Below, piece after piece: positions 7,560-14,848 of a DNA stretch of 22,134 nt (the first letter of the stretch is position 1; every line of letters starts with the position of its first letter). Under the pieces are notes generated by a model. It ran no database searches. It was not told the DNA's origin and was given only the letters and a program-made list of their open reading frames with translations. The translations under genes were made by a program, and so were the position numbers. The stretch covers positions 1-22,134 of the forward strand of contig JAFQPD010000011.1 in the NCBI GenBank assembly GCA_017411945.1, given 5' to 3'. The stretch is from Mailhella sp. GTDB lineage: Bacteria > Desulfobacterota > Desulfovibrionia > Desulfovibrionales > Desulfovibrionaceae.

Positions 7560-7596
7560 ATAAAAGCCGCCCTTCCCCGAAAGGAAAAGGCGGCTT
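7560..7596 (-). terminator. Rho-independent terminator after fabI
   Basis: AAGCCGCC (7564-7571) pairs with GGCGGCTT (7589-7596). The stem is extended inward by C/T-rich and G/A-rich arms around a GAAA loop and followed on the minus strand by TTTTATC. It lies about 45 bases beyond the fabI stop. Confidence 0.85.
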
Positions 7597-7642
7597 GGAT
7601 ATCATGCCGGGGCAGGTTCGCTCTCCCTGCTCAGAGATGTTC

Positions 7643-8407
7643 TCAGATGGCCACGCTGTTGAAGCCGTTGTCCACGAACACGCATTCGCCGGTGATGCCG
7701 GAGGCGTAGTCGGAAGCGAGGAAGGCGGCGGTGTTGCCCACTTCTTCGATGGTGACGAGGCGGCCCTTAGGTGCGCGGGAAGAGAAGATATTGCCGATCT
7801 GATGGAAGTCGCCGATGCCGGAAGCGGCCAGAGTGCGGATGGGGCCGGCGCTGATGGCGTTCACGCGGATATCGGCAGGGCCGAAGTCCTTGGCGAGGTA
7901 GCGCACGGAGGCTTCGAGGGCGGCCTTGGCCACGCCCATCACATTATAGTTGGTGATGACCTTCTGCGCGCCGTAGTAGGTCATGCAGAGGATGGACGCG
8001 CCGGGGTTGAGCAGGGGCTCGAAGGCGCGGGCCATGGCGACGAGGGAATAGGCCGAAATGTCCATGGCGAGGCGGAAGCCGTCGCGGGAAGTGTCCAGGA
8101 AGCGGCCGGTGAGGTCGTCGCGGTTGGCGAAGGCCACGGAATGCACGAGTATGTCGAGCTTGCCCCACTTTTCCGCCACGAGTTCGGCGGCGCGGGCAAT
8201 GTCTTCATCGCTGGCAACGTCGCAGGGGAAGGTGAAGTCGCCACCGAGCTCTGCGCTGATGGGTTCCACGCGCTTTTTCAGTGCGTCGCCGAGGTAGCTG
8301 AAGCAGAGCTGGGCGCCTTCGCGCTTGAATGCGGAGGCGATGCCGTAAGCGATGCTGCGCTGGTTGGCTACGCCGAAGATGGCGGCTTTCTTTCCTTCAA
8401 GAAGCAT
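7643..8407 (-). CDS. fabI: Enoyl-[acyl-carrier-protein] reductase (NADH), FabI
   Basis: Short-chain dehydrogenase that reduces enoyl-ACP in the last step of each fatty-acid elongation cycle in the cytoplasm. The product is 254 residues, close to the family norm of about 260. The cofactor segment GVANQRSIAYGIA lies at residues 12-24. The catalytic set is Y144, Y154 and K161, within TYYG and NYNVMGVAKAALEA, matching Y146/Y156/K163 of the E. coli enzyme. HSVAFA places Ala92 at the position of E. coli Gly93, as in Firmicutes FabI enzymes. The ATG at 8407 is chosen because AAAGGAG lies 8 bases upstream and the family N-terminus LLEGKKAAIFGVA begins here. hisD ends 54 bases upstream with no terminator, so the two are probably co-transcribed. 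Confidence 0.95.
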   Translation of the reverse strand: MLLEGKKAAIFGVANQRSIAYGIASAFKREGAQLCFSYLGDALKKRVEPISAELGGDFTFPCDVASDEDIARAAELVAEKWGKLDILVHSVAFANRDDLTGRFLDTSRDGFRLAMDISAYSLVAMARAFEPLLNPGASILCMTYYGAQKVITNYNVMGVAKAALEASVRYLAKDFGPADIRVNAISAGPIRTLAASGIGDFHQIGNIFSSRAPKGRLVTIEEVGNTAAFLASDYASGITGECVFVDNGFNSVAI

Positions 8408-8461
8408 AGTTCCTCTCCTTTGGTATGCTTGCATTTCGTGGGGCAGGGGGCGTCCTGCGGC

Positions 8462-9778
8462 TCAGCCGCGGAGTTCCACAGACTGGGCATGGGCTTCAAG
8501 ACCTTCGAGGCGGGCCAGCCTGGCGATGGAGGCCGCGTGACGCTTCGTGAATTCGGCGGAAGCGGCGATGACGCTGGTGCGCTTGCAGAAGGTCTGCACG
8601 CTCAGGGCGGAAGAATGGCGTGCCGTGCCCAGAGTGGGCAGGACGTGGTTGGGGCCGGCGTAGTAGTCGCCCACGGGTTCGGGTGAATACTGTCCGAGGA
8701 AGACGGCGCCGGCATGGCGGATGGAAGGCAGGATGTCCCACGGGGAGGCCGTGCAGACTTCCATGTGTTCGGGGGCGATGAGGTTGCATATCTCCACGGC
8801 CGTAGCCATGTCGGGCACGACGATGAGCGCGCTCCAGTCGTCGAGGGCGGCGCGGGCGATGTCGGCGCGGGGGAGCTCGGAGCAGCGGCGTTCGAGGGCG
8901 GCGGCCACGCGCTCTGCCAGAGCCGCACTGGGGGTGACCAGAACGGAGGAGGCGAGGGCGTCGTGTTCAGCCTGAGAGAGCATGTCTGCGGCCAGCCATT
9001 CGGGGTTCGCGCCTTCGTCGGCAAGGACGAGGATCTCGCTGGGGCCGGCTATCATGTCGATGCCCACTTTGCCCTGCACGAGCTTTTTGGCCGTGGTGAC
9101 GAAGATGTTGCCGGGGCCGGCGATGACGTCCACCGCCTTGATCTCCTTGGTGCCGTAGGCCAGAGCCGCGATGGACCAGGGGCCGCCCACGCGATAGACC
9201 TCGTTGATGTCGAGCAGGTAGGCGGCGGCGAGCATGTAGGGGTTCAGGGTACCGTCGGCACGGGGGGGCGTGACCACGGCGATGTCTTTCACTCCGGCAA
9301 CCTGGGCGGGGATGGCCCCCATGAGCATGGAGGAGATGAGCGGAGTATTTCCGCCCTTGCCGCCCGGCACATAGAGCCCGGCGCGGTCCACGGGCTCTAC
9401 CTTCTGGCCGAGGATGGAGCCGTCTTCACGGGTGATGAACCAGGACTTGTCCTTCTGCGCTTCGTGGAAGGTGCGGATGTGGGAGGCAGCTTCCATGATG
9501 ATGGAACGCTCTTCGCCGGAAATGGATGCGGCGGCGCGGGCCAGCTCTTCCTGGGAGACGGCGAGGGGCAGTTCTATTTCGGGTGCGTCGAACTGGCGGG
9601 TGCGTTCAAGCAGAGCTTCGTCGCCACGGGCGCGAACGTCGTCGATGATGGCGCGGACTTTGTTTTCCACGTCCTGCCCGGAATTGTCGGCAGGGTTGCC
9701 GCGTTCGGCGAGACGCTGGAAAAAGGCCAGAGCTTCGGCATCGGCGGAGGATTTTATATTGAGTATGCGGCAGGCCAT
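8462..9778 (-). CDS. hisD: Histidinol dehydrogenase
   Basis: Catalyses the last two steps of histidine biosynthesis, L-histidinol to L-histidine, with NAD+ and zinc. The product is 438 residues, full length. Visible family blocks are AGLYVPGGKGGNTPLISS (133-150), AGPGNIF (220-226), GIDMIAGPSEILVLAD (239-254), SQAEHD with zinc ligands Q269 and H272, APEHMEV with catalytic E337 and H338, D371 before YAGPNHVLPT, and the terminal ligand H430. The segment GGPWSIAALAYGT (198-210) departs from the usual GGAQAIAALAYGT. The start has AAGGAG at a good distance. The gene sits apart from any other his gene, between glmU and fabI, with a promoter-like sequence in the 121-base gap to glmU. Confidence 0.96.
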   Translation of the reverse strand: MACRILNIKSSADAEALAFFQRLAERGNPADNSGQDVENKVRAIIDDVRARGDEALLERTRQFDAPEIELPLAVSQEELARAAASISGEERSIIMEAASHIRTFHEAQKDKSWFITREDGSILGQKVEPVDRAGLYVPGGKGGNTPLISSMLMGAIPAQVAGVKDIAVVTPPRADGTLNPYMLAAAYLLDINEVYRVGGPWSIAALAYGTKEIKAVDVIAGPGNIFVTTAKKLVQGKVGIDMIAGPSEILVLADEGANPEWLAADMLSQAEHDALASSVLVTPSAALAERVAAALERRCSELPRADIARAALDDWSALIVVPDMATAVEICNLIAPEHMEVCTASPWDILPSIRHAGAVFLGQYSPEPVGDYYAGPNHVLPTLGTARHSSALSVQTFCKRTSVIAASAEFTKRHAASIARLARLEGLEAHAQSVELRG

Positions 9779-9827
9779 TGTGTTTCTCCTTGGAAGTCGG
9801 GAAGCTTTTTGTTTTCCGTCCTAGCGC

Positions 9828-9858
9828 AAGATATGGATGCTATCCCGAAAAGAGTCAA
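9828..9858 (-). promoter_or_regulatory. Candidate promoter for hisD-fabI
   Basis: On the minus strand TTGACT (9853-9858) and TATCTT (9828-9833) with a 19-base spacer, or CATATC with 17 bases. It lies 50 bases before the hisD ATG in the 121-base gap to glmU. No terminator is visible after glmU, so read-through from glmU may add to hisD expression. Confidence 0.4.
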
Positions 9859-9899
9859 GTTTTCCTATGGCTCAGAAGGGAAATTCCGGGGTGTGCGGC

Positions 9900-11288
9900 T
9901 CAGCTTTTCCGGTCTTTTACCACCTGACGCCCGCGGCCGAGAGCCATCTTGCCTGCAGGAACGTCGTCCACGATGACGGAGCCTGCCCCTATGAGCGCGC
10001 CGTCGCCTATGGTCACGGGAGCTACCAGAGAGGTGTTGCTGCCTATGAAGCAGTCTGCGCCGACGATGGTCTTGAATTTGTTCTTTCCGTCGTAATTGCA
10101 GGTGATGGTGCCGGCGCCGAAGTTCACGCCGGGGCCGACTTCAGTATCGCCGAGGTAGGTGAAGTGGTTGGCCTTCGAGCCCTTGCCGAGGTAGGTCTTC
10201 TTGAGTTCCACGAAGTTGCCCACATGGGCCTTCTCGTCCACGAGAGACTGCGGACGCAGACGGGCGTAGGGACCGACGATGGCGCCGGACCGCACTTCCG
10301 CTCCCTCGATGTGGCAGAACTCGCGCATTTCCACGCCGCCATTGATGACGGCATCGCGGATGACGCAGTGCGAACGGATGCGGGCGCCGCTTCTGATGAC
10401 GCTGGAGCCGCATATCTCGCAGGGGCCGTAGATCTCCGCGCCGGGCTCTATGGTGGCGAGAGGGCTGATGCGTATGCCGGAGAGGCCGTGCATGACCACG
10501 CCGGAAGCGAGGATGGCGGCGTTGCGGCGGGCCTGCAGGAGCTCTTCGGCGGCGGCCAGCTCCACGGGATTGTTCACGCCGAGCAGGGCGTTTCCATCGC
10601 AGCCGGAGCCTTCGGCCTTGATGCCGCGCACGTCCATGCCGGCTTCGAGGCCGAGGGAGACGAGGTCGGTGATGTAGTATTCGCCGCTTTTGTTGCTGTT
10701 GCCGAGCTTGGGCAGGAGCTTGCGGACGGCAGGCAGGGAGAAGAGGTAGATGCCGGTGTTGACTTCGTGGGCGTCTTCCTTAGGGCCGTAGATGGCCGGA
10801 TCGAAGTCCTTGGCTTCCACGATGGCCTGCACGGAGCCCTCCTTTCGCACCACGCGGCCGTAGGAGGCGGCGTCTTCGAGTTCGAGGCTGAGGAAGGCCA
10901 CGTCGGCTCCTTCGGCGCCGTCAAGGAAGCGTTCGAGAACCTCGGCGGTGATCAGGGGGGCGTCGCCGTTGATCACGAGCAGGCGGCCCTCTCCTTCCAG
11001 ATGGGGCATGGCCGTCATGAGGGCGTGGCCCGTTCCTTTCTGTTCCTTCTGTTCGATGCAGTACGCCTTGCGGCCGAGGCGGGAGGCGACGGCGTCGGCT
11101 TCTGCAGAGACCATGGCCGCCTCGCAGCCTACCATGGTGAAGATGCCCTTGATGCGGGGCATGGCGTGGAGGGTGGAAGTGACAAGGGCGAGCATGGTCT
11201 CGCCGAGCAGGGTCTGGAGGACCTTGGGGCGGGGGGAGGGCATGCGAGTGCCCTTGCCGGCGGCGAGGATGAGAGCGTCTATATCCAT
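9900..11288 (-). CDS. glmU: Bifunctional glucosamine-1-phosphate acetyltransferase / GlcNAc-1-phosphate uridylyltransferase
   Basis: Makes UDP-N-acetylglucosamine for peptidoglycan and lipopolysaccharide. The product is 462 residues, typical. The N-terminal pyrophosphorylase domain has LAAGKGTRM (8-16), K22, NGDAPLI with metal ligand D109 and GVNN with N240. The C-terminal domain from about residue 260 is a left-handed beta helix of hexapeptide repeats, with acetyltransferase residues R344 and H375 (KANHFTYLGD). AAGGAG sits 8 bases before the ATG and overlaps the stop of the DUF2065 gene (TAAGGAG), so translation of the two is probably linked. glmS lies 3.5 kb away on the other strand, giving two enzymes of the same pathway in one window. 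Confidence 0.97.
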   Translation of the reverse strand: MDIDALILAAGKGTRMPSPRPKVLQTLLGETMLALVTSTLHAMPRIKGIFTMVGCEAAMVSAEADAVASRLGRKAYCIEQKEQKGTGHALMTAMPHLEGEGRLLVINGDAPLITAEVLERFLDGAEGADVAFLSLELEDAASYGRVVRKEGSVQAIVEAKDFDPAIYGPKEDAHEVNTGIYLFSLPAVRKLLPKLGNSNKSGEYYITDLVSLGLEAGMDVRGIKAEGSGCDGNALLGVNNPVELAAAEELLQARRNAAILASGVVMHGLSGIRISPLATIEPGAEIYGPCEICGSSVIRSGARIRSHCVIRDAVINGGVEMREFCHIEGAEVRSGAIVGPYARLRPQSLVDEKAHVGNFVELKKTYLGKGSKANHFTYLGDTEVGPGVNFGAGTITCNYDGKNKFKTIVGADCFIGSNTSLVAPVTIGDGALIGAGSVIVDDVPAGKMALGRGRQVVKDRKS

Positions 11289-11300
11289 AGGAACAACTCC

Positions 11301-11504
11301 TTACATGAGGGATCGGCCCGCGGCGCACACGGCGAGGCCGAAGGCGAGGAGCATAAGGCCGCACAGGCGCAGGCGGTCAGCAGGCTGTTCGGCGAGTTTG
11401 AGGACCATGTCCCGCATGCCGTTGGGAGAGACGAGCCAGAGCAGGGCCTCTATGCAGCAGGCAAGGCCGAAAGCCATGAGGAAAAGGGAGAAATTGAAGT
11501 CCAT
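11301..11504 (-). CDS. DUF2065 family small inner-membrane protein
   Basis: 67 residues with two membrane-spanning segments, about residues 3-25 (LFLMAFGLACCIEALLWLV) and 46-64 (LCGLMLLAFGLAVCAAG). They are joined by a basic/acidic loop with MRDMVLKLAEQPADRLR. This architecture matches the DUF2065 (YjeT-like) family of Proteobacteria, whose function is unknown to me. It is the first gene of a minus-strand unit with glmU 12 bases downstream. No good ribosome-binding site is seen, and the best promoter upstream would start transcription almost at the ATG. Confidence 0.78.
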   Translation of the reverse strand: MDFNFSLFLMAFGLACCIEALLWLVSPNGMRDMVLKLAEQPADRLRLCGLMLLAFGLAVCAAGRSLM

Positions 11505-11510
11505 CTCTGC

Positions 11511-11539
11511 AGTATCCTAACTATCGGAAGACTTGTAAA
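11511..11539 (-). promoter_or_regulatory. Candidate promoter for the DUF2065-glmU unit
   Basis: On the minus strand TTTACA (11534-11539), a 17-base spacer and GATACT (11511-11516). The -10 box is only 6 bases from the DUF2065 start codon, which would give a leaderless or nearly leaderless message. Confidence 0.45.
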
Positions 11540-11643
11540 GGGGCTTTTGCCTGCGCCAAGTGGGGAAAATGCTTGCGAAGAAAGCAAAATGCGGTCAAAA
11601 CGGAGGGAAGTTCTCCCTTCATTTCTTTTCAGGAAAGGATATC

Positions 11644-12609
11644 ATGGTCACTTTCGTATCCGTGCTCAAATATGAACAGCTCAAGGTCAACAAGGCACTG
11701 GAACAGGAACTGGCCGCCATGCCCGCTCCCCTTCGCGATATCGTGGGCCATGTGCTCATGGCTGGCGGCAAGCGTCTGCGTCCTCTGCTCACCCTTCTTT
11801 CTGCGCGGCTTTTCGGCGCTGAAGGGCCTCAGCTTTATGAGCTGGCCGTCATTCCCGAAATGATACATGTGGCCACGCTCCTGCATGACGACGTGCTGGA
11901 CGGGGCGGAGTCTCGCCGCGGCCGCAAGTCGGCCCACCTCATTTACGGCACTGCTCCTGCCATCCTTGCGGGCGACGCTCTCCTTGCCGCCGCCAGCCAC
12001 AAGACGGCCTCCTTCAATATCCCCTCCCTGCTTACCTGCGTTTCCGAGGCCGTCCTCATGACTGCCGCCGGAGAAGCCCACGAGATAGCCCTTCAGGGCT
12101 CCCTTTCCCACAGCCTCAAGGAATATGTCGACATCGTGGCCGGCAAGACCGGCTGGCTGCTCAAGGGCTCCTGCCGCCTTGGCGCGCTCTACGCCGGTGC
12201 CTCGGAGGAACAGGTGGAAGCCATTTCCGAATACGGCCTCAACCTTGGCATCGCCTTCCAGATCGTGGACGACGCACTGGACTTCGCCGATGAAGCCGTG
12301 ACCGGCAAGCCCACGGCCGGGGACATCATGGAAGGCAAGTACACGCCGCCCATCATGAAGTATGTGGACTTCCTTTCCAGCGGAGAGCGCGAGGTGTTCC
12401 GCGAAAAGTTCAGGAACGGCACCTTCACCGATGAGGACCGCGTCCGCATAGCCGCCGACATCCGCCGCCTCTGCTTCGATGCCGAAGCCCGCGCCATGGC
12501 CGACCAGTACATCGACAAGGCTCAGGCCTGCCTCGATGCCCTGCCGCGCCGCTTCGAGCAGAAGGTATTCCGCGAAGCCCTCGACTTCGTGCGCAACCGC
12601 AAGTCCTAG
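11644..12609 (+). CDS. Long-chain polyprenyl diphosphate synthase (IspB-like)
   Basis: Trans-prenyltransferase that condenses isopentenyl diphosphate onto an allylic primer to make a long chain, most likely the side chain of menaquinone. The product is 321 residues, standard for the family. GGKRLRPLL lies at residues 41-49. The first aspartate-rich motif is DDVLD (82-86) with the following RRGR. The second is DDALD (209-213) within FQIVDDALDFAD. A small residue (A77) five positions before the first motif fits long-chain rather than C15/C20 products. ATG at 11644 is chosen because AGGAAAGG stands just upstream and the family N-terminus begins here; the longer open frame upstream is not conserved-looking. 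The DHH gene follows 11 bases later, so the two form an operon. Confidence 0.88.
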   Translation: MVTFVSVLKYEQLKVNKALEQELAAMPAPLRDIVGHVLMAGGKRLRPLLTLLSARLFGAEGPQLYELAVIPEMIHVATLLHDDVLDGAESRRGRKSAHLIYGTAPAILAGDALLAAASHKTASFNIPSLLTCVSEAVLMTAAGEAHEIALQGSLSHSLKEYVDIVAGKTGWLLKGSCRLGALYAGASEEQVEAISEYGLNLGIAFQIVDDALDFADEAVTGKPTAGDIMEGKYTPPIMKYVDFLSSGEREVFREKFRNGTFTDEDRVRIAADIRRLCFDAEARAMADQYIDKAQACLDALPRRFEQKVFREALDFVRNRKS

Positions 12610-12620
12610 GAGATAGCCGG

Positions 12621-13643
12621 ATGGCCTATTTCCGTGTGATGACGGCCCAGCTGGAAAAGATATACGCTCTGCTGGACAGGGATGAGAACTGGTGCATCCT
12701 CATCAATGCAGACCCCGACGCCATAGCCAGCGCCATGGCTCTCTCCCGCATCATTCGTTCGAGGGTGAAGAGCGTGACGCTGGCCCGGGTGAACGACATA
12801 GCCCGGCCGGACAACCTGGCCATGCTCCGTTACCTGCGAGTGCCGCTGGTGAAGTGGCGCAGTTCCATGCGCAAGAAGATGCATCGCTACGCCATCGTGG
12901 ATTCCCAGTCCCACCATCATCCGGATTTTGCCGGGGTGGACTTTTCCATAGTCATCGACCATCACCCCCTGCCGGAAGAGCTGACGAAGGCCGAGTTTCA
13001 GGACATCAGGCCCCAGTGCGGCTCGACCAGCACCATGATGACGGAATACCTCTATTCGGCGGATATCCGCCCGGGCCGCCTGCTGTCCACGGCTCTCCAG
13101 TACGGCATACGCACCGATACCGGAACCTTTGGCCGCAGCTGCACAGAGGTCGACCTGCGTGCCTATCACTGGCTCAGCCGCTTCGGCGACACCTCGCTCA
13201 TGATACGCATACTCCGAAGCGAGTATCTGCCGGAATGGCTTCCCTATTTCACCCGCGCCTTTGAGACCATGCGCCCCTGCGGAAGGGGAAGCTTCGCATG
13301 GATAGGCAAGGTGAAGAGCGGCGACATCCTCGTGGTGATAGCGGACTTCTTTCTCAAGGTGCATGGCCTGCGCTGGGTGGCCGTATGCGGCGTGAGCGGA
13401 GGACGTGTGATATCGGTATTCCGCGGCGGCTTCGGCAATATGGATCTCGGCACCGTTGCCTCGGCCCTTTTCAAGGATCTCGGCGGAGGCGGCGGGCATA
13501 AAAATATGGCCAGAGCCGAAATGGCCCTGGCCGATGTGCCGGAAGAGTGCCGCAACGGGCTGGAAGAGTTCGTTTTCCAGCGCATGCTTGCCGCTGAAAA
13601 AGCGCAGAGGGGCGAGAAGAAGGCCCGAAAGCCGGAAAAGTAG
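12621..13643 (+). CDS. DHH/DHHA1-family phosphoesterase (NrnA-like)
   Basis: 340 residues. The N-terminal DHH domain shows ILINADPDAIASA (residues 26-38), a metal-ligand aspartate in AIVDSQ (D94) and the defining VIDHH (111-115). Near residue 290 the DHHA1 substrate-binding loop GGGGGHKNMA is present. Families with this plan cleave short RNA (NrnA), 3',5'-bisphosphate nucleotides or cyclic dinucleotides; the sequence does not decide between them. The first motif reads NADPDAIAS where many members have HxxPDGDAxGS, so one usual metal ligand is displaced. GGAG overlapping the stop of the prenyl synthase gene serves as ribosome-binding site. The lysine-rich tail (KKARKPEK) is unlikely to be part of the fold. 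The stop codon is only 3 bases from that of the convergent chorismate mutase gene. Confidence 0.85.
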   Translation: MAYFRVMTAQLEKIYALLDRDENWCILINADPDAIASAMALSRIIRSRVKSVTLARVNDIARPDNLAMLRYLRVPLVKWRSSMRKKMHRYAIVDSQSHHHPDFAGVDFSIVIDHHPLPEELTKAEFQDIRPQCGSTSTMMTEYLYSADIRPGRLLSTALQYGIRTDTGTFGRSCTEVDLRAYHWLSRFGDTSLMIRILRSEYLPEWLPYFTRAFETMRPCGRGSFAWIGKVKSGDILVVIADFFLKVHGLRWVAVCGVSGGRVISVFRGGFGNMDLGTVASALFKDLGGGGGHKNMARAEMALADVPEECRNGLEEFVFQRMLAAEKAQRGEKKARKPEK

Positions 13644-13646
13644 GCT

Positions 13647-13934
13647 CTACCAGCCTACGCGGGTGCAGGAAAATATCATTTTCCAGATATTGCCCAGATG
13701 GGCCCCGCGCATGGGGCAGTCGGACTCGTCGTTCAGCTTTTTCAGCCGGTCGAGAGTCTGTTCCTCCCGGTCGCGGCTGAAGACTTCAGTGGGCATGCCG
13801 AAGCGGTGCTGATCCGTCATGATGCGGCGGCTCAAGTTGAAACGTCTGCGCATGAGGTCCAGAATTTCGTCATCCAGTGCGTCTATTTCCGTGCGGAGCT
13901 TTTCTATCGCCGCTTCAGAGCGAGGGTCGGCCAT
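13647..13934 (-). CDS. AroQ-type chorismate mutase domain protein
   Basis: All-helical protein of 95 residues matching the chorismate mutase type II (AroQ, PF01817) plan. The opening LRTEIDALDDEILDLMRRR (13-31) carries the expected arginines R14 and about R31, and DREE has R56 and E57. The reaction would be chorismate to prephenate for phenylalanine and tyrosine synthesis. Compared from memory with the E. coli domain, the position of Lys39 appears to be Arg44 or His43, Asp48 appears to be Ser53, and the chain ends at about the place of Gln88. Activity is therefore less certain than the fold. The ATG follows an AGGA-type ribosome-binding site. It is a single gene, convergent with the DHH phosphoesterase gene. 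Confidence 0.75.
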   Translation of the reverse strand: MADPRSEAAIEKLRTEIDALDDEILDLMRRRFNLSRRIMTDQHRFGMPTEVFSRDREEQTLDRLKKLNDESDCPMRGAHLGNIWKMIFSCTRVGW

Positions 13935-13968
13935 GTCTTTTCCTGCCTTTTATGAACTGGGGGCGTAG

Positions 13969-14007
13969 CCCTTGGCGGAGTTTCGGCCAAGGGGGCGCAC
14001 CTGTCAA
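13969..14007 (-). promoter_or_regulatory. Promoter-like sequence with hairpin upstream of the chorismate mutase gene
   Basis: On the minus strand a perfect TTGACA (14002-14007), a 17-base spacer and a poor -10 GAAACT (13979-13984). The -10 region lies in the loop of an 8-base inverted repeat, CCCTTGGC (13969-13976) and GCCAAGGG (13986-13993). No T-run follows on either strand, so the hairpin is not a terminator. The repeat may be an operator. Confidence 0.3.
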
Positions 14008-14103
14008 GCCTCTTCGCGGGGCGAGCTCCGGCTATTGCCCGGAACTTCAAAAAAAGCTATCACCCTGCAGGTATGAGAGTCTGCAAGAATGTTGGAGCAT
14101 ATC

Positions 14104-14709
14104 ATGAAAAAATTGTTCGTTTCCGCCCTTTCCCTCGTGGCCATGTTCGTGCTGCTTTCCGGCTGCCATGAAGAGCGGGAGGCCCAGAAGCCTGCCCCGC
14201 AGTTCGGCGTGGTTCAGATATCCAAGCTCTACCAGGACAGCCGCATCGGCAAGGCCGGCTTCGACCGCCTTTCCGAACTCGAAAGCAAGGCGCAGGGCGT
14301 GCTCAAGGAAACCCTGGCCTCCCTTGAGAAGGCCCGCGGCGAGCAGAACGATGGAGAGGCCGCCCGGCTGGAGCGCAGGCTGCAGGAACATGTGGAGTTC
14401 ATGCAGGATGTCATCCGCCGCGACCAGGAGCATGTGGGCAATGTCATCCAGACTGTGATGAAGAACGTCTTCGACAAGTACAGCCAGGAGAACGGCCTGT
14501 TCGGCATCTTTAGTGCTGAGAACATGCTTTCCGCCAGCCCCGAAGCGGATGTCACCGTTCAGATAATGGCCATGATAGACAATATAGAACCGGCTTTCGG
14601 CGATCTTCCTTCTCTGGAGCTCCCCAAGCTCCCCGAACCGGCCAACGCCCTTCCTGCCGAAGGTGAGCCGGCCGCTCCTGCCGAAGCGTCTCCCGCGGAA
14701 AAGGACTGA
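14104..14709 (+). CDS. Skp/OmpH-like periplasmic lipoprotein
   Basis: 201 residues. The signal peptide is MKKLF, a hydrophobic stretch, then LLSGC with the lipidated cysteine at residue 21. The mature part begins with a short acidic linker and FGVVQISKLYQDSRIGKAG, the opening pattern of the OmpH/Skp family. A long charged coiled-coil helix pair follows (about 55-130), and ASPEADVTVQIMAMID near 150 resembles the conserved family end. The tail is rich in Pro, Ala and Glu. Skp is a soluble trimeric chaperone for outer-membrane proteins; a lipid-anchored version with this tail may hold the chaperone at a membrane, which is inference. The ATG at 14104 is chosen for the lipoprotein signal and GGAG spacing; an in-frame ATG lies 15 bases upstream. 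A terminator follows directly, so it is probably monocistronic. Confidence 0.78.
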   Translation: MKKLFVSALSLVAMFVLLSGCHEEREAQKPAPQFGVVQISKLYQDSRIGKAGFDRLSELESKAQGVLKETLASLEKARGEQNDGEAARLERRLQEHVEFMQDVIRRDQEHVGNVIQTVMKNVFDKYSQENGLFGIFSAENMLSASPEADVTVQIMAMIDNIEPAFGDLPSLELPKLPEPANALPAEGEPAAPAEASPAEKD

Positions 14710-14730
14710 ATTTCTGATTTATGGAAGGAA

Positions 14731-14763
14731 GGGCCTGCCGCTGGAAAGTCGGCGGGCCCTTTT
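14731..14763 (+). terminator. Rho-independent terminator after the Skp-like gene
   Basis: GGGCCTGCCG (14731-14740) pairs with CGGCGGGCCC (14750-14759), with one G-T pair and a 9-base loop, followed by TTTT. It separates the lipoprotein gene from glmS. Confidence 0.85.
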
Positions 14764-14787
14764 CGTGCCGGATCTCATATGATTTTC

Positions 14788-14816
14788 TTGCCGCACCGGC
14801 GTTAGGAAGGTATAAC
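14788..14816 (+). promoter_or_regulatory. Sigma70-type promoter for glmS
   Basis: TTGCCG (14788-14793), a 17-base spacer and TATAAC (14811-14816). The -10 box ends 32 bases before the glmS ATG. The leader is short, leaving no room for a glmS ribozyme riboswitch. Confidence 0.65.
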
Positions 14817-14848
14817 GGCGGTACGTTCCCTTTTAAAGGAGTTCATCT

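Noticed and set aside
9262..9268. Run of seven identical bases (G7 on plus) inside hisD, considered as a phase-variation tract
   Set aside because: It is short and encodes conserved-looking Pro-Pro in frame. Histidine synthesis is not a typical phase-variable function, so it is most simply GC-rich coding sequence.
11226..11241. G-rich tract in glmU considered as a G-quadruplex
   Set aside because: The runs are not separated by the loops a standard quadruplex needs, and the tract lies within conserved coding sequence (PSPRPK region).
14817..14848. glmS leader checked for a glmS ribozyme
   Set aside because: Only about 30 bases separate the promoter from the start codon, far too short for the ribozyme.
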